DNA from: Aquiluna sp.
GTDB lineage: Bacteria; Actinomycetota; Actinomycetes; Actinomycetales; Microbacteriaceae
NCBI GenBank assembly: GCA_018402685.1
Contig: JAGYIJ010000001.1
Location: 550,746-614,745, forward strand
Length of the DNA stretch: 64,000 nt
Direction of reading: 5' to 3'
Below are positions 1-9,737 of this stretch, in pieces (the stretch's first letter is position 1; each line of letters begins with the position of its first letter). Under the pieces are notes generated by a model. The model did not search any database, had not been told where the DNA came from, and saw nothing but the letters and a program-made list of their open reading frames with translations. The position numbers and the translations under genes are program-made.

Positions 1-1
1 T

Positions 2-2068
2 GACTTCAACTCCGGCTGGTTGTTTGCAGGGGAGCAGGACTTTGATGCAGATGGCCGAGTCTCCTCTGAGGCCCTGGTGTTTACCGAGCCGGGCGAGTAT
101 TTCCTAAGAATGTATGTCGTTCCAAAAACCGCCGCTGCGGGAAATGAGTACCCAATCGCGCCGCTATCGCTGCAGCGCGCATTTATGCCGGCATTTGGCC
201 TGAACCCCTTTGGGTTCAACTTCCGTTTCTTCAACTCTCCAACTTTGACTGAGGCTCAGCTTGCCAGCATCAACAGCAACCAAAACCTAGAGCTTGTCTT
301 AGTCATTGAGCCTGGTGACCAAGTTGCCGTCCAAGAACCGCTATCAACCACACCTCCTCCACCACCGCAGTTTCCTGTGATTAGGGCGCCACTGCCAGAG
401 GCTCCCACCACATCCCCTCCGGTCTTGGATCCAAAGCCTGAAACCATCATTGTCGACGTGCCTGCAACGAGCGAAAAGGAATCCAACCAAGCATCTAGCG
501 GCTCGACCAGTAGGCCCAACGAGTCCTCACAGGAATCGGCGGTCGAGGTCGAGGTCGAGGTCGAGGTCGAGTCTGATGCAGACCAAGAATCATCGGGTCA
601 GCCGAATGTTTCAGCCGAGCCCGAACAGCAACCCAGTGATGAAGGCATTCCAATCGCTAGCGCCCCAGCACAAACCGATGAGAGTCTGGCCGAGTCCGTG
701 GTCTTGGATACCTATGACCCCTTTGGTTCCAAAGAAAACCAAAGCAACACCCTTGGCCTATTGGCAGCACTCGCAGCTCTAGCTGCGCTGGCCGCTGCCG
801 GAGCGGCCAGCAGAGTAACTAGCTCGAATCTTGGCAGTGCTGAAATGAGTGAAGACAGCCTTGACGCTCTAGCGGGGGCTGAGTTTGAACTTGATGTCTT
901 TGCCGATAGCAAGGATCGTTGGGGAGACAAGCTCGCTATTTGGGCGATGCCGTTTATGACGCTTTTGGACAGGCCAACCCACAACGCCACCGGCAGGGTT
1001 GCCAAATTCTCACCGCTTATGTCCAAGTTGATCAACGATGGCAGCTACCTCAGAGCCATGCTCGGATCATTCTCAGTGTTGCCGACCATTGCTGCTGTTC
1101 TGCTGGCGATTGTCGGATTGAACCAAAACCCGGACTTCCTATTGCATCCTCCGGTCGCAATATTTATTGCACTTATGGTGATCGGTCTATTTGATTCTTT
1201 TGCCGGCACCGCAGGAGTTCTTGTTTTCATAATTGGGTCTATTCCCTTGATGGAATTCAATTCCATCGCCGATTGGCGCATGCTCGCCGGGATCGCGGTT
1301 GCGGGCTTTGGTCCAATCCTTTTGGCGAGGTCAATCAGAAACTTCCGCCGCAAAGCACCTCGCGATGCCAGCGGCTGGCTAGACCGGATTGGCGACATCG
1401 CCTTTGCTTCTTTCTTGGGCGGATGGATTGCAGGCCTGGTGCTCAGGGCACTTCCCGCCTTGACAGGTCTGGCAGTCCCAGCAGCTGACTACGTGGTTGA
1501 GGTTCAGGTGATTGCAACCATCGCAATTGCAGTTCGTATCGTGCTTGAGGATCTGGCAGCTAGGTTCTACCCAGCCAGAATGGACGACCTAACTCCTGAC
1601 ACTTTGCCAAAGCCGTTTAGGGCCCAGCCGACCATCGCGCTTCTATTCAGATATTTGTTCTATGTCTTTATTGCCAGCGCCTTTATGGGCTTTGGGGTCA
1701 TTGTTCTGATTGCCGCGGCTCTTTTCCTGATCCCTAATCTGCTTGGAGCGTTTGCCGACAGGCTGCCAAGGGTTGAGTTCTTGACCAAGTGGTTGCCGAC
1801 CGGTTTGCCCGCTCTTGCGATGATTCTGGGGCTAGAGATCGTCTTGGAGAACTCCTTAGAAAACGTGTTGGGTGATCACCCAGAGTTCCCAACCATCTTT
1901 ATCTTTGGCCTTTTGGCGCTCATTATCTTCTTGACCGTATTGGGCATGCTGGCAAGACCAGAAGCCAACCAACCACACTGGCTGCAGGCACCCAATAAGC
2001 AAACCATCTACCGAGTTGGCGGGTTTGTGACCTTCCTGCTCTTGGTCTGGTTCACCTCGCAGCTTTAG
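2..2068 (+). CDS. Large polytopic membrane protein, 5' end outside window
   Basis: The reading frame is open from the first bases of the window, so the gene starts upstream and at least 688 residues are visible. The visible N-terminal part is non-cytoplasmic in character and resembles a beta-sandwich ectodomain (GEYFLRMYVV). A long Pro/Ser/Glu-rich linker follows, with a proline run and five Val-Glu pairs encoded by a GAGGTC hexanucleotide repeat (about 541-572). An Ala/Leu-rich helix near 760-810 comes next, then roughly nine hydrophobic segments up to the C-terminus. I do not recognise the family. The layout of extracellular domain, disordered stalk and multi-helix membrane domain suggests a sensor, transporter accessory or envelope protein. 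pyrE follows 13 bp downstream. Confidence 0.75.
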   Translation, partial: DFNSGWLFAGEQDFDADGRVSSEALVFTEPGEYFLRMYVVPKTAAAGNEYPIAPLSLQRAFMPAFGLNPFGFNFRFFNSPTLTEAQLASINSNQNLELVLVIEPGDQVAVQEPLSTTPPPPPQFPVIRAPLPEAPTTSPPVLDPKPETIIVDVPATSEKESNQASSGSTSRPNESSQESAVEVEVEVEVESDADQESSGQPNVSAEPEQQPSDEGIPIASAPAQTDESLAESVVLDTYDPFGSKENQSNTLGLLAALAALAALAAAGAASRVTSSNLGSAEMSEDSLDALAGAEFELDVFADSKDRWGDKLAIWAMPFMTLLDRPTHNATGRVAKFSPLMSKLINDGSYLRAMLGSFSVLPTIAAVLLAIVGLNQNPDFLLHPPVAIFIALMVIGLFDSFAGTAGVLVFIIGSIPLMEFNSIADWRMLAGIAVAGFGPILLARSIRNFRRKAPRDASGWLDRIGDIAFASFLGGWIAGLVLRALPALTGLAVPAADYVVEVQVIATIAIAVRIVLEDLAARFYPARMDDLTPDTLPKPFRAQPTIALLFRYLFYVFIASAFMGFGVIVLIAAALFLIPNLLGAFADRLPRVEFLTKWLPTGLPALAMILGLEIVLENSLENVLGDHPEFPTIFIFGLLALIIFLTVLGMLARPEANQPHWLQAPNKQTIYRVGGFVTFLLLVWFTSQL
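541..572 (+). repeat. GAGGTC hexanucleotide repeat coding Val-Glu pairs
   Basis: About five tandem GAGGTC units inside the linker of the membrane protein encode alternating Val-Glu. Unit-number change would keep the frame, so length variation between strains is expected. Confidence 0.8.
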
Positions 2069-2081
2069 CTATCCTCTAAGC

Positions 2082-2636
2082 ATGACATTTGAGAGTGATA
2101 AGGCACGCCTTGTTGAGCTGGTGAAAAAGCTAGCTGTAGTCCACGGCAAGGTCACTCTCTCCTCGGGTATTGAAGCCGACTACTACGTTGACCTTCGCCG
2201 AGCCACCCTGCACCACGAAGCAGCTCCGCTGATTGGTGAGGCAATGCTCGCGCTAATTCAAAAAGCTGGCCTCTCTCCCGACGCCGTTGGTGGATTGACC
2301 ATGGGTGCTGACCCGGTTGCCACCGCCATGCTGCACCAAGCTGCCAACCAGGGTTTTGCGTTGGATGCTTTTGTTGTTCGCAAAGAGGCGAAGAAGCACG
2401 GCATGGGCCGCCAGGTTGAGGGGCCAAGTGTTGAGGGCAAGAATGTTGTGATTTTGGAGGACACCTCAACCACTGGCGGTTCTCCCCTGACTGCTGCCGA
2501 AGCCTTGGAGGCAGCGGGTGCGAAGGTGTTGGCAATTGCAACTGTTGTTGACCGCGACACCGGAGCTAGAGAAGTTATTGAAGCGCGCGGGTATTCTTAT
2601 CTGACGGCTATCACTCTGGCCGATCTAGGTCTTTAG
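2082..2636 (+). CDS. pyrE: Orotate phosphoribosyltransferase
   Basis: This 184-residue protein catalyses orotate + PRPP to OMP in de novo pyrimidine synthesis in the cytoplasm. The diagnostic PRPP-binding loop is present (VVILEDTSTTGGS, about residues 122-134), as is the catalytic flexible-loop region with paired lysines (RKEAKKHG, about 104-111). The length fits the compact actinobacterial PyrE type. The ATG start at 2082 lies 13 bp after the preceding stop codon. The MFS gene begins 12 bp downstream, so the three may be co-transcribed. The frame is intact. Confidence 0.95.
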   Translation: MTFESDKARLVELVKKLAVVHGKVTLSSGIEADYYVDLRRATLHHEAAPLIGEAMLALIQKAGLSPDAVGGLTMGADPVATAMLHQAANQGFALDAFVVRKEAKKHGMGRQVEGPSVEGKNVVILEDTSTTGGSPLTAAEALEAAGAKVLAIATVVDRDTGAREVIEARGYSYLTAITLADLGL

Positions 2637-2648
2637 AACGAGGTGTAA

Positions 2649-3856
2649 GTGCAGCGCAAAATTGCGCCGTTTGTCTTCCTGCAGCTCGCATCACTCACAA
2701 GTGTTATCTCCGGTTCGATGGTCTTCATCGCAATCCCCTGGCTGGCACTAGAACTGACGGGCTCTGCGGGGACTGCAGGCTTTGTGGTGGCAATGACCGC
2801 TATTCCGGCATTGTTGATGGCACCGCTGATTGGCTCGGTCATTGACCGCTTTGGTAGGCGTTTTGTTGCCATTTGGGCAGAGCTCTTCACGGCACTGACT
2901 GTTTTGTTGATTCCAATCATTGAAGGCATTTGGGGCCTTGCCGTTGCGTCATTGATCGCAGTTGGTGTCTTCAGGGCCGTGTTTGCCCCGGGCGGCTCAA
3001 CAGCTAGAAAGTCTTTGGTGCCGGATGCCGCGGCCCCTGCAAACATGACCCTGGATCGAGCTAACTCGATCCACGAGGGTCTGTTTGCAACGGGCTTTGC
3101 TATTGGTCCCGCCTTGGCAACTTTGTTGATTGCCTCGATTGGTTCTGCCAACACCTTCTATGTCGTTGCACTATTTGGGGTTTTGTCCTCGGTGTTTGCC
3201 TCAATGATCCGCGTTCACGAGCAGCATGAGGAGAACGATGAGACCGAGAAGGAACCGTTCTTCAAATACGCACTGCAGGGCTTCAAGGTCTTGGCACAAA
3301 ACCCTGGCGTGATGGTGATGATGGCTGCGGTTATGACCCTTGCCATCATCTACCTGCCAACCGAGATGGTTGTGCTGCCTGCTTATTACAACCTGCTTGG
3401 TGATCCAGAGGGTCTAGGTCTTGCGATCTCGGTTGGTGCTGGAGCATCGATCATTGGAGCGCTTGGGTTTGAGCAAATCCACAAGCGCCTATCGTTTGCA
3501 AACATCTTGCGCATTGGAATCCTTGGCATTGGCCTGGCAATGATTCCAATGAGTTTCTTGCCATCGCAGTTCTGGATGGTGTTCTTCTTTGGTGTTCTTG
3601 GTCTGGCCTGGGGGCCACTGTTGCCACTTGCTAAATACCGTGATCCAGCAAAAGATCCCGGCCAATAAGCGTGGCCGGGTCTTTGCTCTAGAGATGACCA
3701 TCTGGCAGGCAGGGCCACTGTTGACGATGGTTGCTGTTGGTCTTGGCTGTTGATGGTTTTGGTGTTGGACCTGTCTATAAGGTTTTGGCTGGCTGTGTTG
3801 TGCTTGCAGGGCTTTTGGTGTCCTTCAATCAATACATCAAACAGCTCAACAGCTAG
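2649..3856 (+). CDS. MFS transporter, 3' end split by two 1-bp insertions
   Basis: This is a major facilitator superfamily secondary transporter, probably a multidrug or solute exporter. The frame reads from GTG at 2649 through about nine membrane helices. It has an MFS motif-A-like loop between helices 2 and 3 (GSVIDRFGRR). Around 3634 the frame breaks: one extra A in an AAA run gives a premature stop at 3668. Removing it restores a sequence containing KRGRVFALEM, a second conserved MFS loop. A second extra G near 3747 must also be removed to reach the natural stop at 3854-3856. The total would be about 401 residues, normal for a 12-helix MFS protein. Two compensable single-base insertions in 120 bp favour sequencing error over decay. 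Substrate cannot be assigned. Confidence 0.8.
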
Positions 3857-3865
3857 TTATCCACA
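3857..3865 (+). other. Consensus DnaA box TTATCCACA
   Basis: Perfect match to the high-affinity DnaA box in the gap between the MFS gene and the TA module. It is one of six copies in the window. Confidence 0.55.
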
Positions 3866-3921
3866 GATTCTCTTTTGGCTCCCATAAAAAGTTCTGGTTC
3901 GGTAACAATCTGTAAATGACA

Positions 3922-3957
3922 TTGTTAGAAGTAGAACTATCAGATAATCTGATTGAC
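3922..3957 (+). promoter_or_regulatory. Predicted leaderless promoter and palindromic operator of Phd/VapC module
   Basis: A -35-like TTGTTA (3922-3927) is separated by 17 bp from a -10-like TAATCT (3945-3950), only 7 bp before the ATG at 3958, which predicts a leaderless mRNA. A perfect inverted repeat ATCAGATAATCTGAT (3939-3953) covers the -10 box. TA antitoxins of this family autorepress through such palindromes, so this is the likely operator. Confidence 0.6.
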
Positions 3958-4251
3958 ATGAAGAAGATCATGACTGCCACTGAAGTTGCTCGCAACTTCA
4001 GTGATGTTTTAGATGCTGTTGTTGCAGGTGATGAGATCACTATCACCAGGGGCAAAAGACCAATTGCTGTTTTGGGAAGTGTCAAAGATGAAACCCCTAA
4101 CTCAGTGCGATTGGCCGCAGCATTAGAGAAGCACTTTGATAAGTACGGATACATCACCCAGGAAGAAGCAGACGAGCGCATTGCAGCTATTCGAGCAGAT
4201 AGGGACGCAGACCTGGCCCTCCAGATTGAGAGGGGTGTATGGAACACCTAG
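3958..4251 (+). CDS. Phd/YefM-family antitoxin
   Basis: This 97-residue antitoxin of the prevent-host-death family has the typical N-terminal DNA-binding fold (ATEVARNFSDVLDAV, then GDEITITRGKRPIAVL). The C-terminal acidic/helical part would neutralise the downstream PIN nuclease. An in-frame ATG at 3916 exists, but I prefer 3958. The family begins at this methionine, and the -10 box plus palindromic operator lie just upstream. The gene overlaps vapC by 13 bp, which supports translational coupling. By family knowledge the complex represses its own promoter. Confidence 0.9.
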   Translation: MKKIMTATEVARNFSDVLDAVVAGDEITITRGKRPIAVLGSVKDETPNSVRLAAALEKHFDKYGYITQEEADERIAAIRADRDADLALQIERGVWNT

Positions 4252-4640
4252 TGCTTGACTCCTCGGTTTGGATAGCCATCGAGAGAGGTGTCGAGAATGA
4301 AATCCAGGTGCTGAAGGAGGGTTTCAACATTATTCTTCCCGCAATGGTTGCCGCTGAACTCATGCCTGACCCCGCTCACATCCAACCGGGAACAACCCGG
4401 CACCAGCAATCACTCGACTTCCTTGCCTTTGTTAGACGTGAGGCTGAGTTTGCAGCTTTCGATGAGAAAGTGGTTGAAAAGTACGTGCAACTGATCTCAT
4501 TTTGTAAGAGGGAAGGCCGACCGCGCTCAATCCCAGATTTGATGATTGCCGCAACGGCGTTGGCACATGGAGCGCTTTTGAAATCCTTTGACAAGAAGGC
4601 AGTCTTTGAAAATCTTCCCAATCTAAGGGTGCTTTCCTAA
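4239..4640 (+). CDS. vapC: PIN-domain ribonuclease toxin (VapC-like)
   Basis: This 133-residue PIN-domain protein is predicted to be a Mg-dependent RNase that cleaves RNA (often tRNA or rRNA in characterised VapCs) when freed from its antitoxin. The acidic catalytic residues are visible: Asp in LDSSVWIA (about residue 7), Glu in AAELMP (about 40), Asp in PDLMIAATA (about 100) and Asp in KSFDKKAVF (about 119). It overlaps the antitoxin by 13 bp. The frame is intact and the length is normal. RNA target cannot be inferred. Confidence 0.9.
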   Translation: MEHLVLDSSVWIAIERGVENEIQVLKEGFNIILPAMVAAELMPDPAHIQPGTTRHQQSLDFLAFVRREAEFAAFDEKVVEKYVQLISFCKREGRPRSIPDLMIAATALAHGALLKSFDKKAVFENLPNLRVLS

Positions 4641-4658
4641 AGCCCTAGGCTTACCCAA

Positions 4659-5315
4659 GTGAGCGAAGAGATTCAAGAACCCATTGCAGTTCCAACCTGG
4701 GGTGTTGGTCCCTATGAGGGCGACCCAACTAAAGACCCGAACTTCGCCAAGTTTGACGCTGAGTTATTGGCCAATGGCGACACCAGGAACGTGGTGGATA
4801 GCTATCGCTACTGGTCCATGGAGGCGATCGTTGCTGATCTTGACTCCAAGCGGCACCGCTTCGAGGTCGCAATCGAGAACTGGCAGCATGATCTCAACAT
4901 TGGCTCCATAGTTAGAAACGCGAATGCATTCATGGCTGCCCGAGTCCACATCGTCGGCAACAAGCGCTGGAACAGACGAGGTGCGATGGTCACCGACCGC
5001 TACCAGCACATCACTCAGCACCCAACCGTCGAGGGCCTAATCGAATACGCCAAGACCGCAGGTGAAGGCGGCAAGCCGCTACCCATCATTGCGATCGACA
5101 ACGTTCCTGGTTGCAAAAAACTCGAGGAGTATCAACTGCCTAAAGAGTGCATTTTCTTATTTGGGCAAGAGGGTCCTGGGTTATCGCAGGCAGCACTGGA
5201 TGCCTCTGATGTTGTTCTGGAAATCACTCAGTTTGGATCAACGAGATCCATTAACGCCTCGGCTGCTGCTGCAATAACCATGCACACTTGGGTGATGCAG
5301 CACGTTTTTAGCTAG
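4659..5315 (+). CDS. TrmH-family (SPOUT) RNA methyltransferase
   Basis: This 218-residue SAM-dependent 2'-O-ribose methyltransferase of the SpoU/TrmH class acts on tRNA or rRNA. The three SPOUT motifs are readable: NIGSIVRNANAF (motif 1, Arg in the active site), FGQEGPGLS (motif 2) and RSINASAAAAI (motif 3, knotted SAM site). The start is GTG at 4659, 18 bp after vapC. purA follows 53 bp downstream. Which nucleotide it modifies cannot be told from the sequence. Confidence 0.88.
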   Translation: MSEEIQEPIAVPTWGVGPYEGDPTKDPNFAKFDAELLANGDTRNVVDSYRYWSMEAIVADLDSKRHRFEVAIENWQHDLNIGSIVRNANAFMAARVHIVGNKRWNRRGAMVTDRYQHITQHPTVEGLIEYAKTAGEGGKPLPIIAIDNVPGCKKLEEYQLPKECIFLFGQEGPGLSQAALDASDVVLEITQFGSTRSINASAAAAITMHTWVMQHVFS

Positions 5316-5368
5316 ACTCGTAAGAGGGCTTTTGCCCAAGAATCCCCCATTTAGAAAGGGGTAATGCC

Positions 5369-6657
<1,289 letters not shown>

Positions 6658-6658
6658 G

Positions 6659-7144
6659 TCACTCAAGCTCCAGTGGCCTCACAACATCCAGCGTGATGGA
6701 ACTTCTGCCATCGCCTGGTGACCAGTAGAGGCTTGCGCTGCAGGTGGCTCTGCCTCCAAGGGCTTCGAGCTCTTTGCCAAACTCTTCAGCTTCTTCTCTT
6801 GGGATATAACCAATGGTTGCTTGGCCGGCTTCAACGCGGACTGCGTTTTTGTCATATTTGTTGTTTGGTTCTAGTTCGACCATGACCATGAAATCTTCAC
6901 CTGGGTGATAGCGCTCTAGGTATTCACCGAAGAGGTCGATGTTGTCTTTATAGGCTTGCTCGCCTTTGATCTCTTGGCTGAAGGAGCCATCTCCTTTGAG
7001 GGCGGGGAGGTTATCCATGAAGCGCTCATATTTGAGTTGCTGGCCAGCTTGCTTGCTCGCTTGTTTCTCGAATCGCTTCCACTTCTTTTTCTTGGATCGG
7101 TTATAGAAGAACCAAATAAGTAATCCAAAGAGAATCCACTCCAT
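6659..7144 (-). CDS. Membrane-anchored HIRAN-like domain protein
   Basis: This 161-residue protein starts with one hydrophobic helix (ILFGLLIWFFY, residues 4-14) and a very basic stretch (RSKKKKWKR). A HIRAN-like domain follows in the C-terminal half: a VELEPNNKYDKNAVRVEA strand-loop and IGYIPREEAEEF are the classical signatures. HIRAN domains are known from SWI2/SNF2 helicases such as HLTF, where they bind 3' DNA ends, but stand-alone bacterial versions are mostly uncharacterised. The gene converges on purA with a 1 bp gap. Function is inferred only as possible nucleic-acid binding near the membrane. Confidence 0.7.
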   Translation of the reverse strand: MEWILFGLLIWFFYNRSKKKKWKRFEKQASKQAGQQLKYERFMDNLPALKGDGSFSQEIKGEQAYKDNIDLFGEYLERYHPGEDFMVMVELEPNNKYDKNAVRVEAGQATIGYIPREEAEEFGKELEALGGRATCSASLYWSPGDGRSSITLDVVRPLELE

Positions 7145-7195
7145 AATTTCCCCCTAACTACTGCGAATCTATTGGTTAGGGGGGACAATTATTCG

Positions 7196-7768
7196 ATGAG
7201 CGAGGTAAGGCCTGAGGAACTGGATGCGATTCCGTATCCGGATGAGGCCTTTAATACTTGGGGTGCAGCGAGTGTTGGTGTTGATCCACTAGCCGCCAGC
7301 TTCACCTCTGCCCCCTACCAAGCCGTTAGACCTCACGTTCCCTTCTATCGCTTCGTTTCCTACCCAGACATCCTTGACCTTCGCAAGATGGGCTATGAGA
7401 TGGAGCGCTTCGTGCCACTCTTTGATCGCCTAGAAGATGTCCGCTATAAAGAAGCGCTCACTCTCTCCGACATGCTCCACTACCCCAACCCCATGCTCCC
7501 CTGGAACCCAAGGAGAGCAAGGGAGATCGAACTTGAGATCAGAAGCCAGCTTCACGAGCATGGGTTGGGGGATATGCCAACCCTCATCAGGCGATTCCTC
7601 GGCAAAGCCTTCCCCGGCGACACCATCAGCTATCTCAGCGTTGACCTCATCAACATCTTTTTCTGGGCATCAATTGCCGAGGTCGCAGACGATATTGCAT
7701 GGCGCAGCCCCAACCTCTCTTGGAAGGCAGAGTATTTGAGGTTCCCGATTAGGAGCCTAGGCATCTAG
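7196..7768 (+). CDS. Hypothetical protein
   Basis: This 190-residue, mostly soluble protein begins at the ATG at 7196 (MSEVRPEEL). A TTG 24 bp upstream is in frame but less likely. I recognise no catalytic motif. The protein is rich in Pro and aromatic residues in its first half (PHVPFYRFVSYPDI), with a more helical second half. It is divergent from the HIRAN gene, sharing a short promoter region, and is followed 52 bp later by the potassium channel. Confidence 0.6.
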   Translation: MSEVRPEELDAIPYPDEAFNTWGAASVGVDPLAASFTSAPYQAVRPHVPFYRFVSYPDILDLRKMGYEMERFVPLFDRLEDVRYKEALTLSDMLHYPNPMLPWNPRRAREIELEIRSQLHEHGLGDMPTLIRRFLGKAFPGDTISYLSVDLINIFFWASIAEVADDIAWRSPNLSWKAEYLRFPIRSLGI

Positions 7769-7820
7769 CGCTTCTCAAGGACTTGGCTAACATTGCGGGT
7801 GAGAAACCCGAGGGGGGAAT

Positions 7821-8471
7821 TTGTCCAAGCTCAAAAAGGGCCTAAACACTTACTTTGAAAAAGCCGAGTATGCCTACATGGCACTGGGCTTTGGTTTTTT
7901 GATTGTCTACTCGTTCCAGGTGCTGTTGCCTCTCGAGCAATACATGTTTGATGCACTCGAGAACGTTGCAGCTGTCATCTACTTCATTTTTATTATTGAC
8001 CTGGTTCTAAGGGTCATCGCTGCCGGTAGAGATCTGCTGACCGTATCAGGGCTTCTGGTATTTCTAAAGGAGAACTGGTTGATGATCCTGGCAACTCTGT
8101 TGCCAGCCTTTAGAAGCCTCCGGGTGCTGAGGGTCATCTTGGTCCTTAGTGGCCTAACGCCCTTTTTGAAGACAAGATCCAGCAAGGTTGGCATGGTGGT
8201 TGGGGTTTCTCTGCCGCTAGTTATCTACACCTCAGCTCTTTCGGTCTATGAGGCAGAGAGATATGCGGATGGAGCGAACATCACCTCGTTTGGTGAGGCG
8301 ATCTGGTGGGCACTGGCCTCTGTCACCACCGTTGGTTATGGAGACCGGTTCCCTGTCACCGAGGATGGCAGGTTTGTTGCCACCTTCTTGATGATCATTG
8401 GTATTGGACTGTTCTCGTCTTTGACAGCGCTGTTGGCAGCCTGGGTAATGGGGCAAAAGAGCGAGAGCTAG
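7821..8471 (+). CDS. Voltage-gated-type potassium channel
   Basis: This 216-residue integral membrane protein has six hydrophobic segments, a positively charged S4-like helix (FRSLRVLRVILVLSG, about residues 94-108) and the K+ selectivity filter TVGYGD (about residues 171-176). That matches bacterial Kv-like tetrameric channels. The start is TTG at 7821, preceded by a strong purine run (GAGGGGGGA). It has no C-terminal RCK/TrkA domain, so it is probably gated by voltage or membrane state. It is 10 bp upstream of the TM2-domain gene. Confidence 0.9.
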   Translation: MSKLKKGLNTYFEKAEYAYMALGFGFLIVYSFQVLLPLEQYMFDALENVAAVIYFIFIIDLVLRVIAAGRDLLTVSGLLVFLKENWLMILATLLPAFRSLRVLRVILVLSGLTPFLKTRSSKVGMVVGVSLPLVIYTSALSVYEAERYADGANITSFGEAIWWALASVTTVGYGDRFPVTEDGRFVATFLMIIGIGLFSSLTALLAAWVMGQKSES

Positions 8472-8481
8472 GCTTTGGGGT

Positions 8482-8838
8482 ATGACCCAATGGAATGTAA
8501 AGCTGCCAGGAGCCGATTACTCGCTCACAACTGATGAGATGAAGGTCTGGGCTGATGCCGGCAAGATCACCGGCACCACAGTCATTGTTGATCAAAACGG
8601 AGAGCACTGGAACGCCAAGCAGGTGCCCGGGGTGTTCTCTCGCAGGGACTACGTGGTTGCCCTCGTGCTGTCGATTTTCCTAGGAACCCTCGGGGTTGAC
8701 CGCTTCTACATGGGCAAGATCGGGACCGGCATCCTCAAGCTTCTAACCATTGGTGGTTTGGGTATTTGGTGGCTAATAGACCTGGTCTTGATCGCCACTA
8801 AGAAGCTCACCGACAAGCAGGGTTACAGCCTGGCCTAA
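8482..8838 (+). CDS. TM2-domain membrane protein with N-terminal GYF_2-like region
   Basis: This 118-residue protein has a polar N-terminal 50 residues with WADAGKITGTTVIVD and HWNAKQVPG, similar to the GYF_2-like domains often fused to TM2. Two C-terminal membrane helices carry the TM2 signature: FLGTLGVDRFYMGK between them, then GILKLLTIGGLGIWWLIDL. TM2 proteins are common in Actinobacteria, but their role is poorly defined. It forms a probable pair with the potassium channel. Its 3' end overlaps the convergent Nudix gene by 4 bp. Confidence 0.85.
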   Translation: MTQWNVKLPGADYSLTTDEMKVWADAGKITGTTVIVDQNGEHWNAKQVPGVFSRRDYVVALVLSIFLGTLGVDRFYMGKIGTGILKLLTIGGLGIWWLIDLVLIATKKLTDKQGYSLA

Positions 8839-9218
8839 CAAAAAGGGATCAGGATCCGCTTTAGAGCGGGAAGGTCAGGTTCTGCCCAATCCAGTTTGCT
8901 GAGCTCGTTCTCTGGAACCCAACGCATTTCGCTGTGGTCAGTTGAGAACTGTGGCTTTTCACCACTTAGCTCACAAACAAAGCTAACTAGGTCTATCTCA
9001 CCGGTTGTGCTGCGATCAAACTGTCGAAGGACAGTGATGTCTGTGTTCAGCTCCTCCTTGATTTCACGAACAAGAGCGTCTTCAAGGCTTTCGCCCGCCT
9101 CGGGCTTGCCACCTGGAAACTCCCACTTATTAGGGCTTTGTTTCCATTCACCGCGCTTGCAAGCGAGGTAATTGCCATCAGCATCTTGGATGATGGCTGC
9201 GACGACGGTTATTGGCAC
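8835..9218 (-). CDS. Nudix hydrolase (MutT-like)
   Basis: This 127-residue Nudix pyrophosphohydrolase carries the full Nudix box at about residues 37-59 (GGKPEAGESLEDALVREI, then KEEL), whose glutamates bind Mg2+. The size and the N-terminal AAIIQDADGNYLACKR resemble MutT/8-oxo-dGTPases or related CTP pyrophosphohydrolases. The substrate is therefore likely an oxidised or non-canonical nucleotide. The GTG start lies 9 bp after the stop of the glutathione peroxidase gene, so both oxidative-damage genes are probably co-transcribed. Confidence 0.88.
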   Translation of the reverse strand: MPITVVAAIIQDADGNYLACKRGEWKQSPNKWEFPGGKPEAGESLEDALVREIKEELNTDITVLRQFDRSTTGEIDLVSFVCELSGEKPQFSTDHSEMRWVPENELSKLDWAEPDLPALKRILIPFC

Positions 9219-9227
9219 CAGGTCAGC

Positions 9228-9710
9228 CTAGCGAGGCAGGTTTGCCTCAATCAGTTCAACAATCTCTGGAGCGTCTGGCTTGGTCGTTGGGCGGAAGCGG
9301 TGAATCTTGCCAGATGGCAGGATTACAAACTTCTCGAAGTTCCACATCACCGGACCGGCTAGGCCCTTGGAGTCCTTGGTCTTCACGAGGGTCTTGTAGA
9401 GCTCGTGGCGCTTGCGGCCATTGACATCAGCCTTGGTGGTCATTGGGAAGGTCACACCCCAGGTGGCGGAGCAGTACTCACCAATGGCCTCGTCGTCCTT
9501 GAGCTCCTGCTTGAAAGAGCCTGATGGGACACCAATGACGGTGAAGCCACGGTCCTGGTACTTCTTCTGGAGTTCTTCCAAGGTCTCATACTGCGGGCTC
9601 AGGCCGCATCTGGATGCAACGTTCACGACCATGATCACCTGACCCTCAAACTCTTTGAGGCTCTTTACGGAGCCGTCCAACATGGTGAGGTCTAGCGAGG
9701 TGTCAATCAT
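9228..9710 (-). CDS. Glutathione peroxidase-family thiol peroxidase
   Basis: This 160-residue protein of the GPx family reduces peroxides. The peroxidatic cysteine sits in NVASRCGLSPQY (about residue 35). The Trp of the WNFEKFVILP motif is at about 122 and a Gln is present in FKQEL. A second cysteine (EYCSATWG, about residue 79) may be the resolving Cys, implying thioredoxin-dependent reduction. Actinobacteria generally lack glutathione, which supports this. It is upstream of the Nudix gene in the same direction. Confidence 0.9.
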   Translation of the reverse strand: MIDTSLDLTMLDGSVKSLKEFEGQVIMVVNVASRCGLSPQYETLEELQKKYQDRGFTVIGVPSGSFKQELKDDEAIGEYCSATWGVTFPMTTKADVNGRKRHELYKTLVKTKDSKGLAGPVMWNFEKFVILPSGKIHRFRPTTKPDAPEIVELIEANLPR

Positions 9711-9737
9711 GAGGGGTGAAACCTTCTTTGGGACTAA

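Noticed and set aside
541..572. CRISPR-like repeats
   Set aside because: A simple hexanucleotide tandem repeat inside a coding region with no spacers. No CRISPR array or cas gene was seen anywhere in the window.
2649..3856. Decayed MFS pseudogene
   Set aside because: All conserved segments survive, and two single-base corrections restore a full 12-helix protein, as with many other genes here.
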